A stretch of 64,000 nt of DNA from Biformimicrobium ophioploci (lineage in GTDB: Bacteria > Pseudomonadota > Gammaproteobacteria > Pseudomonadales > Cellvibrionaceae): positions 310,001 to 374,000 of the forward strand of contig NZ_BSYJ01000003.1 in the NCBI RefSeq assembly GCF_030270605.1, given 5' to 3'. Below, in pieces: positions 24,707 to 32,957 of this stretch (within the stretch, counting starts at the first letter, position 1; the number at the start of each line of letters is the position of its first letter). Under the pieces are notes generated by a model. The model searched no databases and had not been told where the DNA came from. It was given only the letters and a program-made list of their open reading frames with translations. The translations under genes were made by a program, and so were the position numbers.

Positions 24707-25421
24707 AACCCGCCTCAATCAACTCCGAAACCGTCACAAACCGGTAACCCTTTTCCTTCAGCCCCTCAATGATCTGCGGCACGGCCTCCATTGAATTCTT
24801 ACGGGCATCAAACATCACGTGCATCAGGATGATGGAACCCGGTTGGATATGCTCAATCGCGTAATCGGCAATGGCTTCCGGTTCGGCGTTGAGCGGCAGG
24901 TCGCTATCGGGGGCAAGATCCCACATGACACTGGTCATACCTGCCTCTGACAGGTAGTAGGGCAGTACAAACAGCTTTTTGCCGTAGGGCGGCCGGAAAG
25001 TAATGTTCCGTTCATAGCCGGACTGGCGGATGATCGCGGTGGTTTTTTCAATTTCATCACTGACGAAATCATAAGGCTTGAACAGCATCCGGCTATGGGT
25101 ATAGGAGTGGTTGCCGATCTCATGGCCGGCTTGCCAGATCAATTCCGCCAGCACCGGGTTGCGCTCCATGGCGCTGCCCACCAGGTAGAAAGTGGATTTC
25201 ACGTCGTGGGAGGCGAGGATTTCCAGGATCTGCTGAGTTTTGCCCTGGGTTGGGCCGTCGTCAAAGGTCAGGGCAACCAATTTCTCCTGGCTCTCTACCC
25301 TGGGGACTATTTCACCGAAGAACTGGAAAGAGGTGCTTCTGCTGGCCTGCAGGAGGCCAAGGGCCACAAGGAGCACCGCAAAAAGCAGTATGGCGGTGCT
25401 GATAATTACCTTCTTGATCAT
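24693..25421 (-). CDS. Membrane-anchored polysaccharide deacetylase (NodB domain)
   Basis: The protein has 242 residues from ATG 25421, which begins directly at the hydrophobic anchor (about 2-22); an upstream in-frame ATG at 25460 would add 13 polar residues. The NodB domain holds LTFDDGPT with the catalytic and metal aspartates, the metal histidines in GHEIGNHSYTHSRM, RPPYGK, and a closing IILMHVMFDA histidine. Such carbohydrate esterase 4 enzymes remove N-acetyl or O-acetyl groups from surface or cell-wall polysaccharide. It faces outward from the inner membrane. Regulation by the neighbouring kinase/regulator pair is possible from position alone. Confidence 0.88.
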   Translation of the reverse strand: MIKKVIISTAILLFAVLLVALGLLQASRSTSFQFFGEIVPRVESQEKLVALTFDDGPTQGKTQQILEILASHDVKSTFYLVGSAMERNPVLAELIWQAGHEIGNHSYTHSRMLFKPYDFVSDEIEKTTAIIRQSGYERNITFRPPYGKKLFVLPYYLSEAGMTSVMWDLAPDSDLPLNAEPEAIADYAIEHIQPGSIILMHVMFDARKNSMEAVPQIIEGLKEKGYRFVTVSELIEAGSSGA

Positions 25422-25630
25422 TGATGCGTTTCCGCTCCCCATGCATCCAAGCGCCCGCAAATCGACGCTTTTTTATACAGTGGTCTGCAAGCATATCCGT
25501 GCTATAGGAGAAAAGCGAGTCATCCCGTCGTATCTGGTGTGGCTAAGCTGTGAAAGTCACGTGGCTTTGGCTAAACCTATCGGCTATCTATAAAGATGCA
25601 TTAACCCTGTATTCCCCATGGAGATCTGTT

Positions 25631-25972
25631 ATGCCCTGTTCCAGAGTGGCCTCACACGACAATCACGACCACGGCCCAGGCTGTGGCCATACCGCCATCC
25701 GTCATGGTGACCACGTAGACTATGTTCACGACGGCCACCTGCACTGCCCGCACGAGGACCACTACGACGACCACGTTATTGAGGTGAGCGACGCCAACCC
25801 GGACGGGTGTGCGCCGGTACATTCCTGTGGCGGCCATGTGCATGGGCCGGGCTGCGGACATGAGGCAGTGCCGCATGGTGACCATATTGACTATATCGTC
25901 GACGGGCGTCTGCACCATGTGCATAACGGGCACTGTGATGATCACGGCCCGGTGGAAGTTTTAAAAAACTGA
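25631..25972 (+). CDS. Histidine-rich duplicated metal-binding protein
   Basis: The protein has 113 residues from ATG 25631, preceded by GGAG at good spacing; the frame is open upstream to 25550 but that part looks non-coding. It contains 23 histidines and 7 cysteines. Two copies of a ~35-residue unit (about 14-48 and 71-105) share the pattern HGPGCGH-x-A-x-x-HGDH-x-DY followed by DG-x-LH and a DDH end. No signal peptide or membrane helix is seen, so it is probably a cytosolic zinc, cobalt or nickel buffer. Small proteins with this GCGH-HGDH pattern are often found near cation exporters; an RND pump gene ends 17 bp away on the other strand. Function is inferred from composition. Confidence 0.75.
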   Translation: MPCSRVASHDNHDHGPGCGHTAIRHGDHVDYVHDGHLHCPHEDHYDDHVIEVSDANPDGCAPVHSCGGHVHGPGCGHEAVPHGDHIDYIVDGRLHHVHNGHCDDHGPVEVLKN

Positions 25973-25988
25973 TCCGGTAGCGATCTAT

Positions 25989-28900
25989 TTACGAGGCTTC
26001 CGGATCCGGCGCGCGCGCCTTCCTGCGCCGCGCCTGCCACCGGAGCGCCATGGTAGTAAGTGCCGGCAGGGCGGTTAGTGTCACGACTGTCGAGGCGATA
26101 ATGCCGGCCATGACAATTACACCCACGCCCCGGTATAGCTCGGTGCCGGCGCCTGGGAGTAACACCAGCGGTGCGATGCCGAAGATGGTGGTGATGGACG
26201 AGATTGCGATGGGGCGCAGGCGGCTGCTGACCGCCTTTTGCACGGCATCTATCGGGCTCATGCCCAGCGTTTTTACATTCTCCGCGGCGGTATGCACGAT
26301 CAGGATGGGGTTGTTGACTACGGTGCCCATCAGGATCAGGAAACCCAGCATCGAGATCATGTCGAACGGCTGGTGAAATCCCTCCAGACCGAGCCCCCTC
26401 GCTGTTGCACCAATCAGGTTGAGCAGTGCCAGTCCCGCTAGGCCACCGGCAATGCCCAGCGGGATGGTGGTCATGATCAGCAGCGGGTATCCCCAGTGGG
26501 TAAAGATCGCCACCATCAGCAAGTAGATGATGATCAGGGCCACGAGGTAATTGTTACTGAGCGATTCCCGTGTGGCATCCAGCTGGTCCGCAGCACCGGA
26601 AATGTTCATGCTCACCCCCGCAGGAATCTCGCCGTTATCGCGCAGGTATCCCACCAGTTGTTCGCGTACCCGCTCCACCCCGGTTTCCAGTGCCACCGAG
26701 CGCGGCGGGATGATATTCAGGGTAATGGTGCGGCTGCCGCTTACCCGTCGTACGGTGCTGGTATCCACAGTTTCACGAATGTTCGTCAGGTCCGATAGTG
26801 GCAGGGCGACCCCGGCAGGCGTCTCCAGGAAAATACTCTCCAGTGTGTCAATGCTGGCGTTTGCACCACCGCGGTTGAACAGATAGATATCGATCTTGTC
26901 GTCGTCGTAAAAGAATTCATTGACGAAGGCGCCGTCGGTCAGTGCGGCCACGGAAAAACCGATCTGTTCCGCGCTCATGCCCAGCTCCGCAGCGCGCTCC
27001 CAGTCGGGCTCTATCTGTAGCAGTGGCTGTGCCAGTGCGAGGCTCGAGGGTTCCGTCTGGATACTGGGGCTCTCGAAAATCTCCCGCGCGCGATCGTAGG
27101 CTTTGCGCGCCACTTCATAGAGTTTGGCCAGGTCTGGCCCGGAAATATCGAGACTGACGCTACGGGTACCGCCATCGTTGCTACTGATGATGGAACCACG
27201 CGCGGCGAAGGCGCGCATGCCCGGATAGGTTTCGTATTTCTTTACCAGCCCCTGCATCAGTGCATTGATATCCTGCGGGTGCTCGGGCTCGGAAATAACC
27301 AGCAGGCGTTGCGGCGATACGATCATAAATGCGTACTTGATCGGCGGCAGGCCACCGGGTAAACGATCGGGTAAGTCATCGGGCAGGGCATCGCCTTCGG
27401 TCTTACCGGTCGCAGGGCGCAGATACTCGTCAATCTCTCCGGCGATGCGCTCCATGGTCGCCAGGTTATAGCCCGGCGGCGGGCTCAGGCTGGCAAAGGT
27501 TTTGGCCTCTTCGCCTTCCGGCAAGTACTCCGCCGGTGGCGTGAGAAAAATTGCGATTGCGGCACTCGTGGCGACGGCCACGGCTATGGTGGCGAGGCGC
27601 CGCTGCGGGGTCTCGAGCAACCAGCCAACCGCGCCGAGAATCGCGCTGCGGACAGCCACCCGCTGCCGGCCGCGCTCAAAGGCGAAATGTAAATCCATAT
27701 GCGCACTGGCCGTGGGAATTACCACAATGGCCACCAGCATGGAGGTGAGGATGGCGGCGGAAATCGCAATGGCGACATCCGAGTAAAGCTGCCCGGCTTC
27801 CTCTGCGATAAAGACCACCGGCAGGAATACCATGACCGTGGTCAGGGTAGAGGCGAGCACGGCAGGCCAAACAGCAGACACGCCCTTGATCGCGGATTCC
27901 AGCCGGCCGTGCCCTTTCTTGCGCTCTTCCTCGATGCTTTCAAGTACCACCACGCTGTTGTCCAGCGTCATGCCAATGGCGAACGCAACGCCCGCCAGAG
28001 AAATGACATTGATGGTGCGGCCAGCCATCAGCAGCCCAAGGAATGCGGCGATGGTACACACCGGAATGCCGATCACACCAAGCGCTGTGGTGCGCGCAGA
28101 CTTCAGGAACAGGTACATGACCCCGGTTGCCAGCAGTGCGCCGAGCAGCAGGTTCTTCCATACATTGACGAGGGAGCCCTGCACATAGACCACGTCGTCC
28201 GCGGTGCGCGCCATCTGCAGGCCGGCGGGTTCGAGGATGTCGCGATTGACACGCGCGACTTCCTCCATCATGGCCTTTTTGATGCGGATGACATTGGAGC
28301 CGCTCTCGCGCCGCACTGACATACCGAGCACCTGTTGCCCGGCGAAGTAGGTGGTGGTGCGTACCCGCGAGTGGTCGAGCACCACTTCCGCCACATCGCC
28401 AAGGCGCACGATGGCATCGCCTTCCCGGCGCAGGATTAGCTGGCGCAACGCTTCCAGGTCTTCAAACCGGCCGATGGTGCGCAACAGGTAGCGGCGCTTG
28501 CCGGACTCGATTTCACCGCCGGAAATATCCCGGTTACGGGCGTTGATGGCGCTGCGTATATCGGCAATGGTCATCCCCATTTCCGCCAGCTTCTGCGTAT
28601 CGAGGCGGATCTGGATCTGGCGGCTGGCACCGCCCCAGATATCCACCTGGGCGACCCCGGGCACGCTGGAAAGGCGCGGCCGAATGTGGTCTTCAAGGTA
28701 GTCGCGCATCATGTTGATATCGAGCTGGCGCGGATTGCCCGGCAGCGGCGAGATACGGAAATACATAAATGCATTGGAGGAGAACGAGGTGGCGATCACC
28801 CGCGGTTCATCCACATTGAGCGGGTAGGTGGGTACCTGTGTCAGCGCATTGATGACACGAATGGTGGACTGGGTGATATCGACCCCGAAGGGAAATTCCA

Positions 28901-29171
28901 GCTCAATTCGGGCACTGCCAAAGTCGGCAGTGGAGCGCAGTTTCTGCAGGTAGGGAATGTTGCGCAGGAACTCTTCTTGCTCGATCAGGATTTCCCGTTC
29001 GATATCCTGGGGTGTGGCGCCTGGCCAGCGGGTTTCCACGCTGATGGTGCGCACTTCCAGATCCGGAATCATCTGCACGGGAATACGCATAGCTGCCAGT
29101 ACGCCAAGCACGCACAGGATCAGGGTGCCGACCGCGACCAGCACGCCATTGCGAACAATTCCTTCGAACAT
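25989..29171 (-). CDS. RND-family inner-membrane efflux transporter
   Basis: This 1060-residue protein has the usual twelve-helix, two-porter-loop RND layout: first helix at about 9-28, a large periplasmic loop, helix block at about 340-490, a second loop, and a final helix block at about 870-1040. The helix-4 proton-relay motif is GMTLDNSVVVLES, with Asp-Asn in place of the Asp-Asp pair of AcrB. The closing segment has LMGTVVNNPILIVH and the ALPALTTMAL end. It would pump drugs, detergents or metabolites, driven by protons, together with the adaptor encoded 29 bp upstream. No outer-membrane channel gene is nearby. The substrate is not predictable. Confidence 0.93.
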   Translation of the reverse strand: MFEGIVRNGVLVAVGTLILCVLGVLAAMRIPVQMIPDLEVRTISVETRWPGATPQDIEREILIEQEEFLRNIPYLQKLRSTADFGSARIELEFPFGVDITQSTIRVINALTQVPTYPLNVDEPRVIATSFSSNAFMYFRISPLPGNPRQLDINMMRDYLEDHIRPRLSSVPGVAQVDIWGGASRQIQIRLDTQKLAEMGMTIADIRSAINARNRDISGGEIESGKRRYLLRTIGRFEDLEALRQLILRREGDAIVRLGDVAEVVLDHSRVRTTTYFAGQQVLGMSVRRESGSNVIRIKKAMMEEVARVNRDILEPAGLQMARTADDVVYVQGSLVNVWKNLLLGALLATGVMYLFLKSARTTALGVIGIPVCTIAAFLGLLMAGRTINVISLAGVAFAIGMTLDNSVVVLESIEEERKKGHGRLESAIKGVSAVWPAVLASTLTTVMVFLPVVFIAEEAGQLYSDVAIAISAAILTSMLVAIVVIPTASAHMDLHFAFERGRQRVAVRSAILGAVGWLLETPQRRLATIAVAVATSAAIAIFLTPPAEYLPEGEEAKTFASLSPPPGYNLATMERIAGEIDEYLRPATGKTEGDALPDDLPDRLPGGLPPIKYAFMIVSPQRLLVISEPEHPQDINALMQGLVKKYETYPGMRAFAARGSIISSNDGGTRSVSLDISGPDLAKLYEVARKAYDRAREIFESPSIQTEPSSLALAQPLLQIEPDWERAAELGMSAEQIGFSVAALTDGAFVNEFFYDDDKIDIYLFNRGGANASIDTLESIFLETPAGVALPLSDLTNIRETVDTSTVRRVSGSRTITLNIIPPRSVALETGVERVREQLVGYLRDNGEIPAGVSMNISGAADQLDATRESLSNNYLVALIIIYLLMVAIFTHWGYPLLIMTTIPLGIAGGLAGLALLNLIGATARGLGLEGFHQPFDMISMLGFLILMGTVVNNPILIVHTAAENVKTLGMSPIDAVQKAVSSRLRPIAISSITTIFGIAPLVLLPGAGTELYRGVGVIVMAGIIASTVVTLTALPALTTMALRWQARRRKARAPDPEAS

Positions 29172-29200
29172 TCCGTTGTTGCTTACCAGTTTTTATGCGG

Positions 29201-30217
29201 TTATTCGGGCTTGCGCACGATCACCTGCAGACCTTCGCTCAGTGCCTCGTTACCGGTGACTATGACCATAGCCTGCTCGGTGAGACCGGAACGGATTTCA
29301 ACCTGCCCGGAGAAGCTGATTCCCGGGCTGACAATTACTTCGGTGACTGGCAGAGGGGCGCCATAGGCGCTGCCGCCTCCCGTGACCCAGACGGTTACCC
29401 GGCCATCGGGGTAGCGAATCAGGGCATCCCGCGGTACCGCAATGCCGCTGCGACCGGTGGCCAGGCGCAGCTTGGCACTCACTGACATGCCGGGGATCAG
29501 TGCACGCCTGATCGTGGCCTGGTCCCCGTCCTTCTCTATCCGGGCGCGGAGCAGGAACGTGCGGCCCTGGTCGCGTGCGAGCGGCACTTTTTGTTCTACT
29601 GTTGCCACTGACCGGCTGCGCTCGAGGTCCGATAGCTGCAGCTGTATTGCATCGCCGGCCTGTATCCGCGAGAAGTAGCGCTGGGGCACCTGCAGGTCTG
29701 CGAAATAACGCTGTGGGGTGATCAGCTCGAACAGTTCGTCACCCGGATCCACCCATTGCCCTACCTCGGTGAGCTTGCGCGCCACTATGCCGTTGAATGG
29801 AGCCTCGATCCGGCGGCGGGTGAGCAACGCCTGCTGTCGCGCGACTTCTGCCTCGGCCGCGCGCAGGGTGGCCTGGTCTATGTCTACCTGTGCAGCCAGG
29901 TCCTTTACCTGAGTTTCCGCGATGTAACTTTTTTCGATCAGTGCGTCTACTTCCGCCAGGCGGCGCCGGCTCTTGCCCAGGGCCGCCCGGGCACGTTGCA
30001 CCTGTGCCTCGGCGACCTGCAGGTCGATCTGGTTCAGCTCCCGGTCCAGGTCTGCCAGCGATTGGCCCTGCCGGATTTCATGGCCGGCATCCACATGCAC
30101 GGCCGCCACATAGCCCGATACCTCAGCGGAGATACGCGATTGCTGAAACGGCGACAGGCTGCCGCTGACGGCGACTTCCTCGAAGATGGGTTGCGCGGTG
30201 ACGCGGATGCCCTCCAC
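29201..30217 (-). CDS. RND periplasmic adaptor (membrane fusion protein), start uncertain
   Basis: The frame from GTG 30217 encodes 338 residues: the lipoyl-type halves (SAEVSGYVAAVHVDAGHEI and APFNGIVARKLTEVGQWV), a coiled-coil hairpin (about residues 85-140), and the beta-barrel and membrane-proximal domains. Adaptors need a signal peptide, which this form lacks. In the same frame, upstream codons up to about 30322-30328 encode a leader-like stretch: Arg-rich start, hydrophobic Leu/Cys/Phe core, then VPAQPDKASKP. No ATG, GTG or TTG is available there; CTG at 30328 or 30322 would be the nearest start. The functional gene probably reaches to about 30322. It partners with the RND pump downstream. 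Confidence 0.82.
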   Translation of the reverse strand: MEGIRVTAQPIFEEVAVSGSLSPFQQSRISAEVSGYVAAVHVDAGHEIRQGQSLADLDRELNQIDLQVAEAQVQRARAALGKSRRRLAEVDALIEKSYIAETQVKDLAAQVDIDQATLRAAEAEVARQQALLTRRRIEAPFNGIVARKLTEVGQWVDPGDELFELITPQRYFADLQVPQRYFSRIQAGDAIQLQLSDLERSRSVATVEQKVPLARDQGRTFLLRARIEKDGDQATIRRALIPGMSVSAKLRLATGRSGIAVPRDALIRYPDGRVTVWVTGGGSAYGAPLPVTEVIVSPGISFSGQVEIRSGLTEQAMVIVTGNEALSEGLQVIVRKPE

Positions 30218-30421
30218 CAGGATCGGTTTGGAGGCCTTGTCGGGCTGTGCAGGAACCGGAGTGCTGACGAACGCTGCACAGCAGAAAAAACACAGCCAAC
30301 AGAGCGCCCGCCGCCGAGCCAGTGACAGTGTCGGGGGCGGGCGGATTGGTATTGCCGGTTTCTGCGTCCTTGCGATTATGCGACCGTCCTTAAGTTTTCG
30401 GTCAGGTGAACTGGCGCTGTG

Positions 30422-30661
30422 TTAGTTGCCGTTGAGGCGGCGGTAAAGGTGGTCTTTGAGTTGAGCGCGTTCCCGCTTCAGCTGGTTGAAGCGATCGTCG
30501 TTGACGGGAACATTGGCCCCTTCGAGCCCCCTGATGGTCTTATCGAGTTCGTGGTACCTGTCACTTTCTGCTTTGAAGTCGAGATCCTGTTGTTGTAACT
30601 GCTGAATCTGGTCGGCGAACTGGGGGAAATCGATATGCAGGGCGTGACTCGTGATGGACAT
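30422..30661 (-). CDS. YdcH-family (DUF465) small coiled-coil protein
   Basis: The protein has 79 residues from ATG 30661, which has a perfect AGGAGG seven bases upstream; the frame extends to 30733 without an RBS. The sequence is almost entirely helical, with QIQQLQQQDLDFKAESDRYH and a C-terminal DDRFNQLKRERAQLKDHLY, matching DUF465. Family members are small, widely conserved and of unknown function. It is upstream of the efflux adaptor in the same direction, separated by about 200 bp that include the adaptor's leader region. Confidence 0.85.
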   Translation of the reverse strand: MSITSHALHIDFPQFADQIQQLQQQDLDFKAESDRYHELDKTIRGLEGANVPVNDDRFNQLKRERAQLKDHLYRRLNGN

Positions 30662-30907
30662 TGACAGGCCTCCTGGTGTCGGCTGATGACTGAATTGGCG
30701 GGTGGGTTTCCTGCGGGTAAACGCCGGGCCCATAAGTAATTAATAGAGAGGGGAGTGGAGGCTTGCAAACTGCGATTGGCCAAAATGTGGCCGCATCTGC
30801 ATTTTTTTGCCTGACCCTGCATCCAATCGCTGTTGGCGCTACGTCACAGATACAACGGCGGGTTATTGAGAGTTGAGCGCGCCGGCCAACTGGTACGGAT
30901 AAAAAGA

Positions 30908-32188
30908 ATGATCAGAGATACCTCGGGGCAGGACGTGGTTCTTCGCCCAACGGCAGCCTGGCGCAAGCCAGAAAACCTTTTCCGGCTGCTGGGTGGATTT
31001 GCCGCCGCTGCGCTGGTGGCCTGGGGTCTGCTGGCGTGGCGTGAAATAGATTCTGTCGATGCAGTCATTTCCCGGGCGCGCCTGAATATTGCGGAAGTCC
31101 AGCGCGGTGATCTCGTGCGAGACCTGGTGGTGCAGGGCAAGGTTGTGGCGGCCAACAGCCCGACGTTGTTCAGCCCGGCCCAGGGCATTGTGAAGTTCTC
31201 TGTGAAGGCCGGCGATCTGGTTGAGCGCGGCCAGTTACTGGCTCAGATGGAAAGTCCGGAGCTGGCAAACCTGCTCGCGCAGGAACAGGCGATGCTGAGT
31301 AAGCTCAATGTTGAACTGGAGCGCCAGAAGATCCAGGCCAAGCGCCAGCGGCTGGAGAATACCCAGAAGGCGGATCTCGCTCAGGTCAGCCTTACTGCGG
31401 CCAGGCGCGAATTACAGCGCGCCGAAATTTCCATGGAGAAAAACATCATTTCCCGCCTCGATTACGAGAAAGTCGGGGACGACCTCACGCGTGCGGAGCT
31501 GGAGTACGAGCAGGCGGTGCAGAACAGTGCACTGGAGAACGAGGCGCTGGCGTTCGAGACCCGTACCCTCGAGCTCCAGTTGTCCCAGCAGACGCTGCGG
31601 GTCGAAGAGCTGGAGCGCAAGGTCGGTGAGTTGAATATCGTTTCGCCGGTCTCCGGCGCCGTAGGTAGCCTCTCGGTGGCACAGCGCAGCGCCATCGGCC
31701 CGAACCAGGCATTGATGACCGTTGTTGACCTTTCCAGCTTCGAACTGGAGGCAGCGGTACCGGAAAACTACGCGGATGACCTCGGCATTGCCATGGCGGT
31801 TGAGATCAATCTTGGCGGGCGGCGCATGCCCGGCGAGGTCACGGCAATCTCGCCCGAAGTCATCGATAACCAGGTGATTGCGCGAGTGCGTTTTACCGAG
31901 GGCCAGCCGCAAAACCTGCGCCAGAATCTGCGCCTGACCGCGCGCATCCTGCTGGAGAATCGCACTGATGTGGTGATGGTCCGGCGCGGCGCATTCCTGG
32001 ACCAGGACGGAGGCCGATTTGCCTGGAAGCTGAATGACGAGGGCCAGGCTGTGCGGGTGCCTATCCGTACCGGTGCACTGGGGCTGAGTGAAGTCGAGAT
32101 TCTGTCCGGTCTGGGTGCGGGTGACCAGATCATCATATCCGCAGTACAGGACCTGAACGGTGCGCAGATAGTCGCCCTGACAGATTGA
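30908..32188 (+). CDS. Periplasmic adaptor (HlyD/MacA-like) of an ABC efflux system
   Basis: The protein has 426 residues from ATG 30908; the frame is open upstream to a TTG at 30833 with no RBS. A single N-terminal membrane segment (about 25-45) anchors it in the inner membrane. Lipoyl-like halves occur at TLFSPAQGIVKFSVKAGDLV and VSPVSGAVGSLSV, flanking a long coiled-coil hairpin (about 125-250) rich in Gln/Glu/Arg. The rest is a beta-barrel. It begins a four-gene operon with an ATPase and two permeases, so it would bridge the ABC pump to an outer-membrane channel. Confidence 0.88.
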   Translation: MIRDTSGQDVVLRPTAAWRKPENLFRLLGGFAAAALVAWGLLAWREIDSVDAVISRARLNIAEVQRGDLVRDLVVQGKVVAANSPTLFSPAQGIVKFSVKAGDLVERGQLLAQMESPELANLLAQEQAMLSKLNVELERQKIQAKRQRLENTQKADLAQVSLTAARRELQRAEISMEKNIISRLDYEKVGDDLTRAELEYEQAVQNSALENEALAFETRTLELQLSQQTLRVEELERKVGELNIVSPVSGAVGSLSVAQRSAIGPNQALMTVVDLSSFELEAAVPENYADDLGIAMAVEINLGGRRMPGEVTAISPEVIDNQVIARVRFTEGQPQNLRQNLRLTARILLENRTDVVMVRRGAFLDQDGGRFAWKLNDEGQAVRVPIRTGALGLSEVEILSGLGAGDQIIISAVQDLNGAQIVALTD

Positions 32189-32245
32189 TCAAAGCATTCG
32201 TAATAAAAAAAACGTAACAAACATAACTACGGCAGGAACAACCCA

Positions 32246-32947
32246 ATGTTGAAAATGCACAATATCCGCAAGGTCTATCGCACCGATACGATCGAGACGC
32301 ACGCGCTGCGCGACTTCAGTCTCGAAGTGGAAGAGGGCGAATTTGTTTCCGTCACCGGGCCGAGTGGTTCTGGCAAGACCACATTCCTGAATATCGCAGG
32401 CTTGCTGGAGACCGCTACCGATGGCCAGTACCTGCTGGACGGTGTGGACATCAGCAAACTCGGCGACAGCGATCGCTCGCGCCAGCGCAACGAAAAAATC
32501 GGGTTTATCTTTCAGGGCTTCAACCTGATCCCGGACCTCAACCTGTTCGACAACATCGATGTGCCGCTGCGCTATCGTGGTTTCAACAGCAAGGAGCGGC
32601 GCCGCCGTATTGAGCATGTGTTGCAGCTGGTTGGCCTGTCAGCCCGCGCAAAATATCTACCAGCCCAGCTATCGGGTGGCCAGCAGCAGCGTATTGCCAT
32701 CGCGCGTGCGCTGGCCGGCGAGCCACGTTTCCTGCTGGCGGATGAGCCAACCGGTAACCTCGACTCGGAAATGGCGGCGCAGGTAATGGAGTTACTTGAA
32801 TCCATTAACAGTGCCGGAACCACCATCATCATGGTGACCCACGACCCGGAGCTGGCCGCCCGCGCGCGCCGCAATATCCAGATCGTTGACGGCCGGGTGA
32901 GCGACAGCAAGGCAGCGCCGGTAGCGCCCGTCGCTGAGCCGGCATAA
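32246..32947 (+). CDS. ABC transporter ATP-binding protein, MacB/LolD type
   Basis: This 233-residue ATPase has Walker A GPSGSGKTTFLN, Q-loop IFQGFNLIPDL, signature LSGGQQQRIAIARAL, Walker B FLLADEPTGNLDS and H-loop MVTHDPELA. The LSGGQQQR plus DEPTGNLD pattern belongs to the MacB/LolD/FtsE group that works with FtsX-like permeases. It powers the two permeases encoded downstream at 10-bp spacing. Confidence 0.95.
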   Translation: MLKMHNIRKVYRTDTIETHALRDFSLEVEEGEFVSVTGPSGSGKTTFLNIAGLLETATDGQYLLDGVDISKLGDSDRSRQRNEKIGFIFQGFNLIPDLNLFDNIDVPLRYRGFNSKERRRRIEHVLQLVGLSARAKYLPAQLSGGQQQRIAIARALAGEPRFLLADEPTGNLDSEMAAQVMELLESINSAGTTIIMVTHDPELAARARRNIQIVDGRVSDSKAAPVAPVAEPA

Positions 32948-32957
32948 GGAGGTCGCC

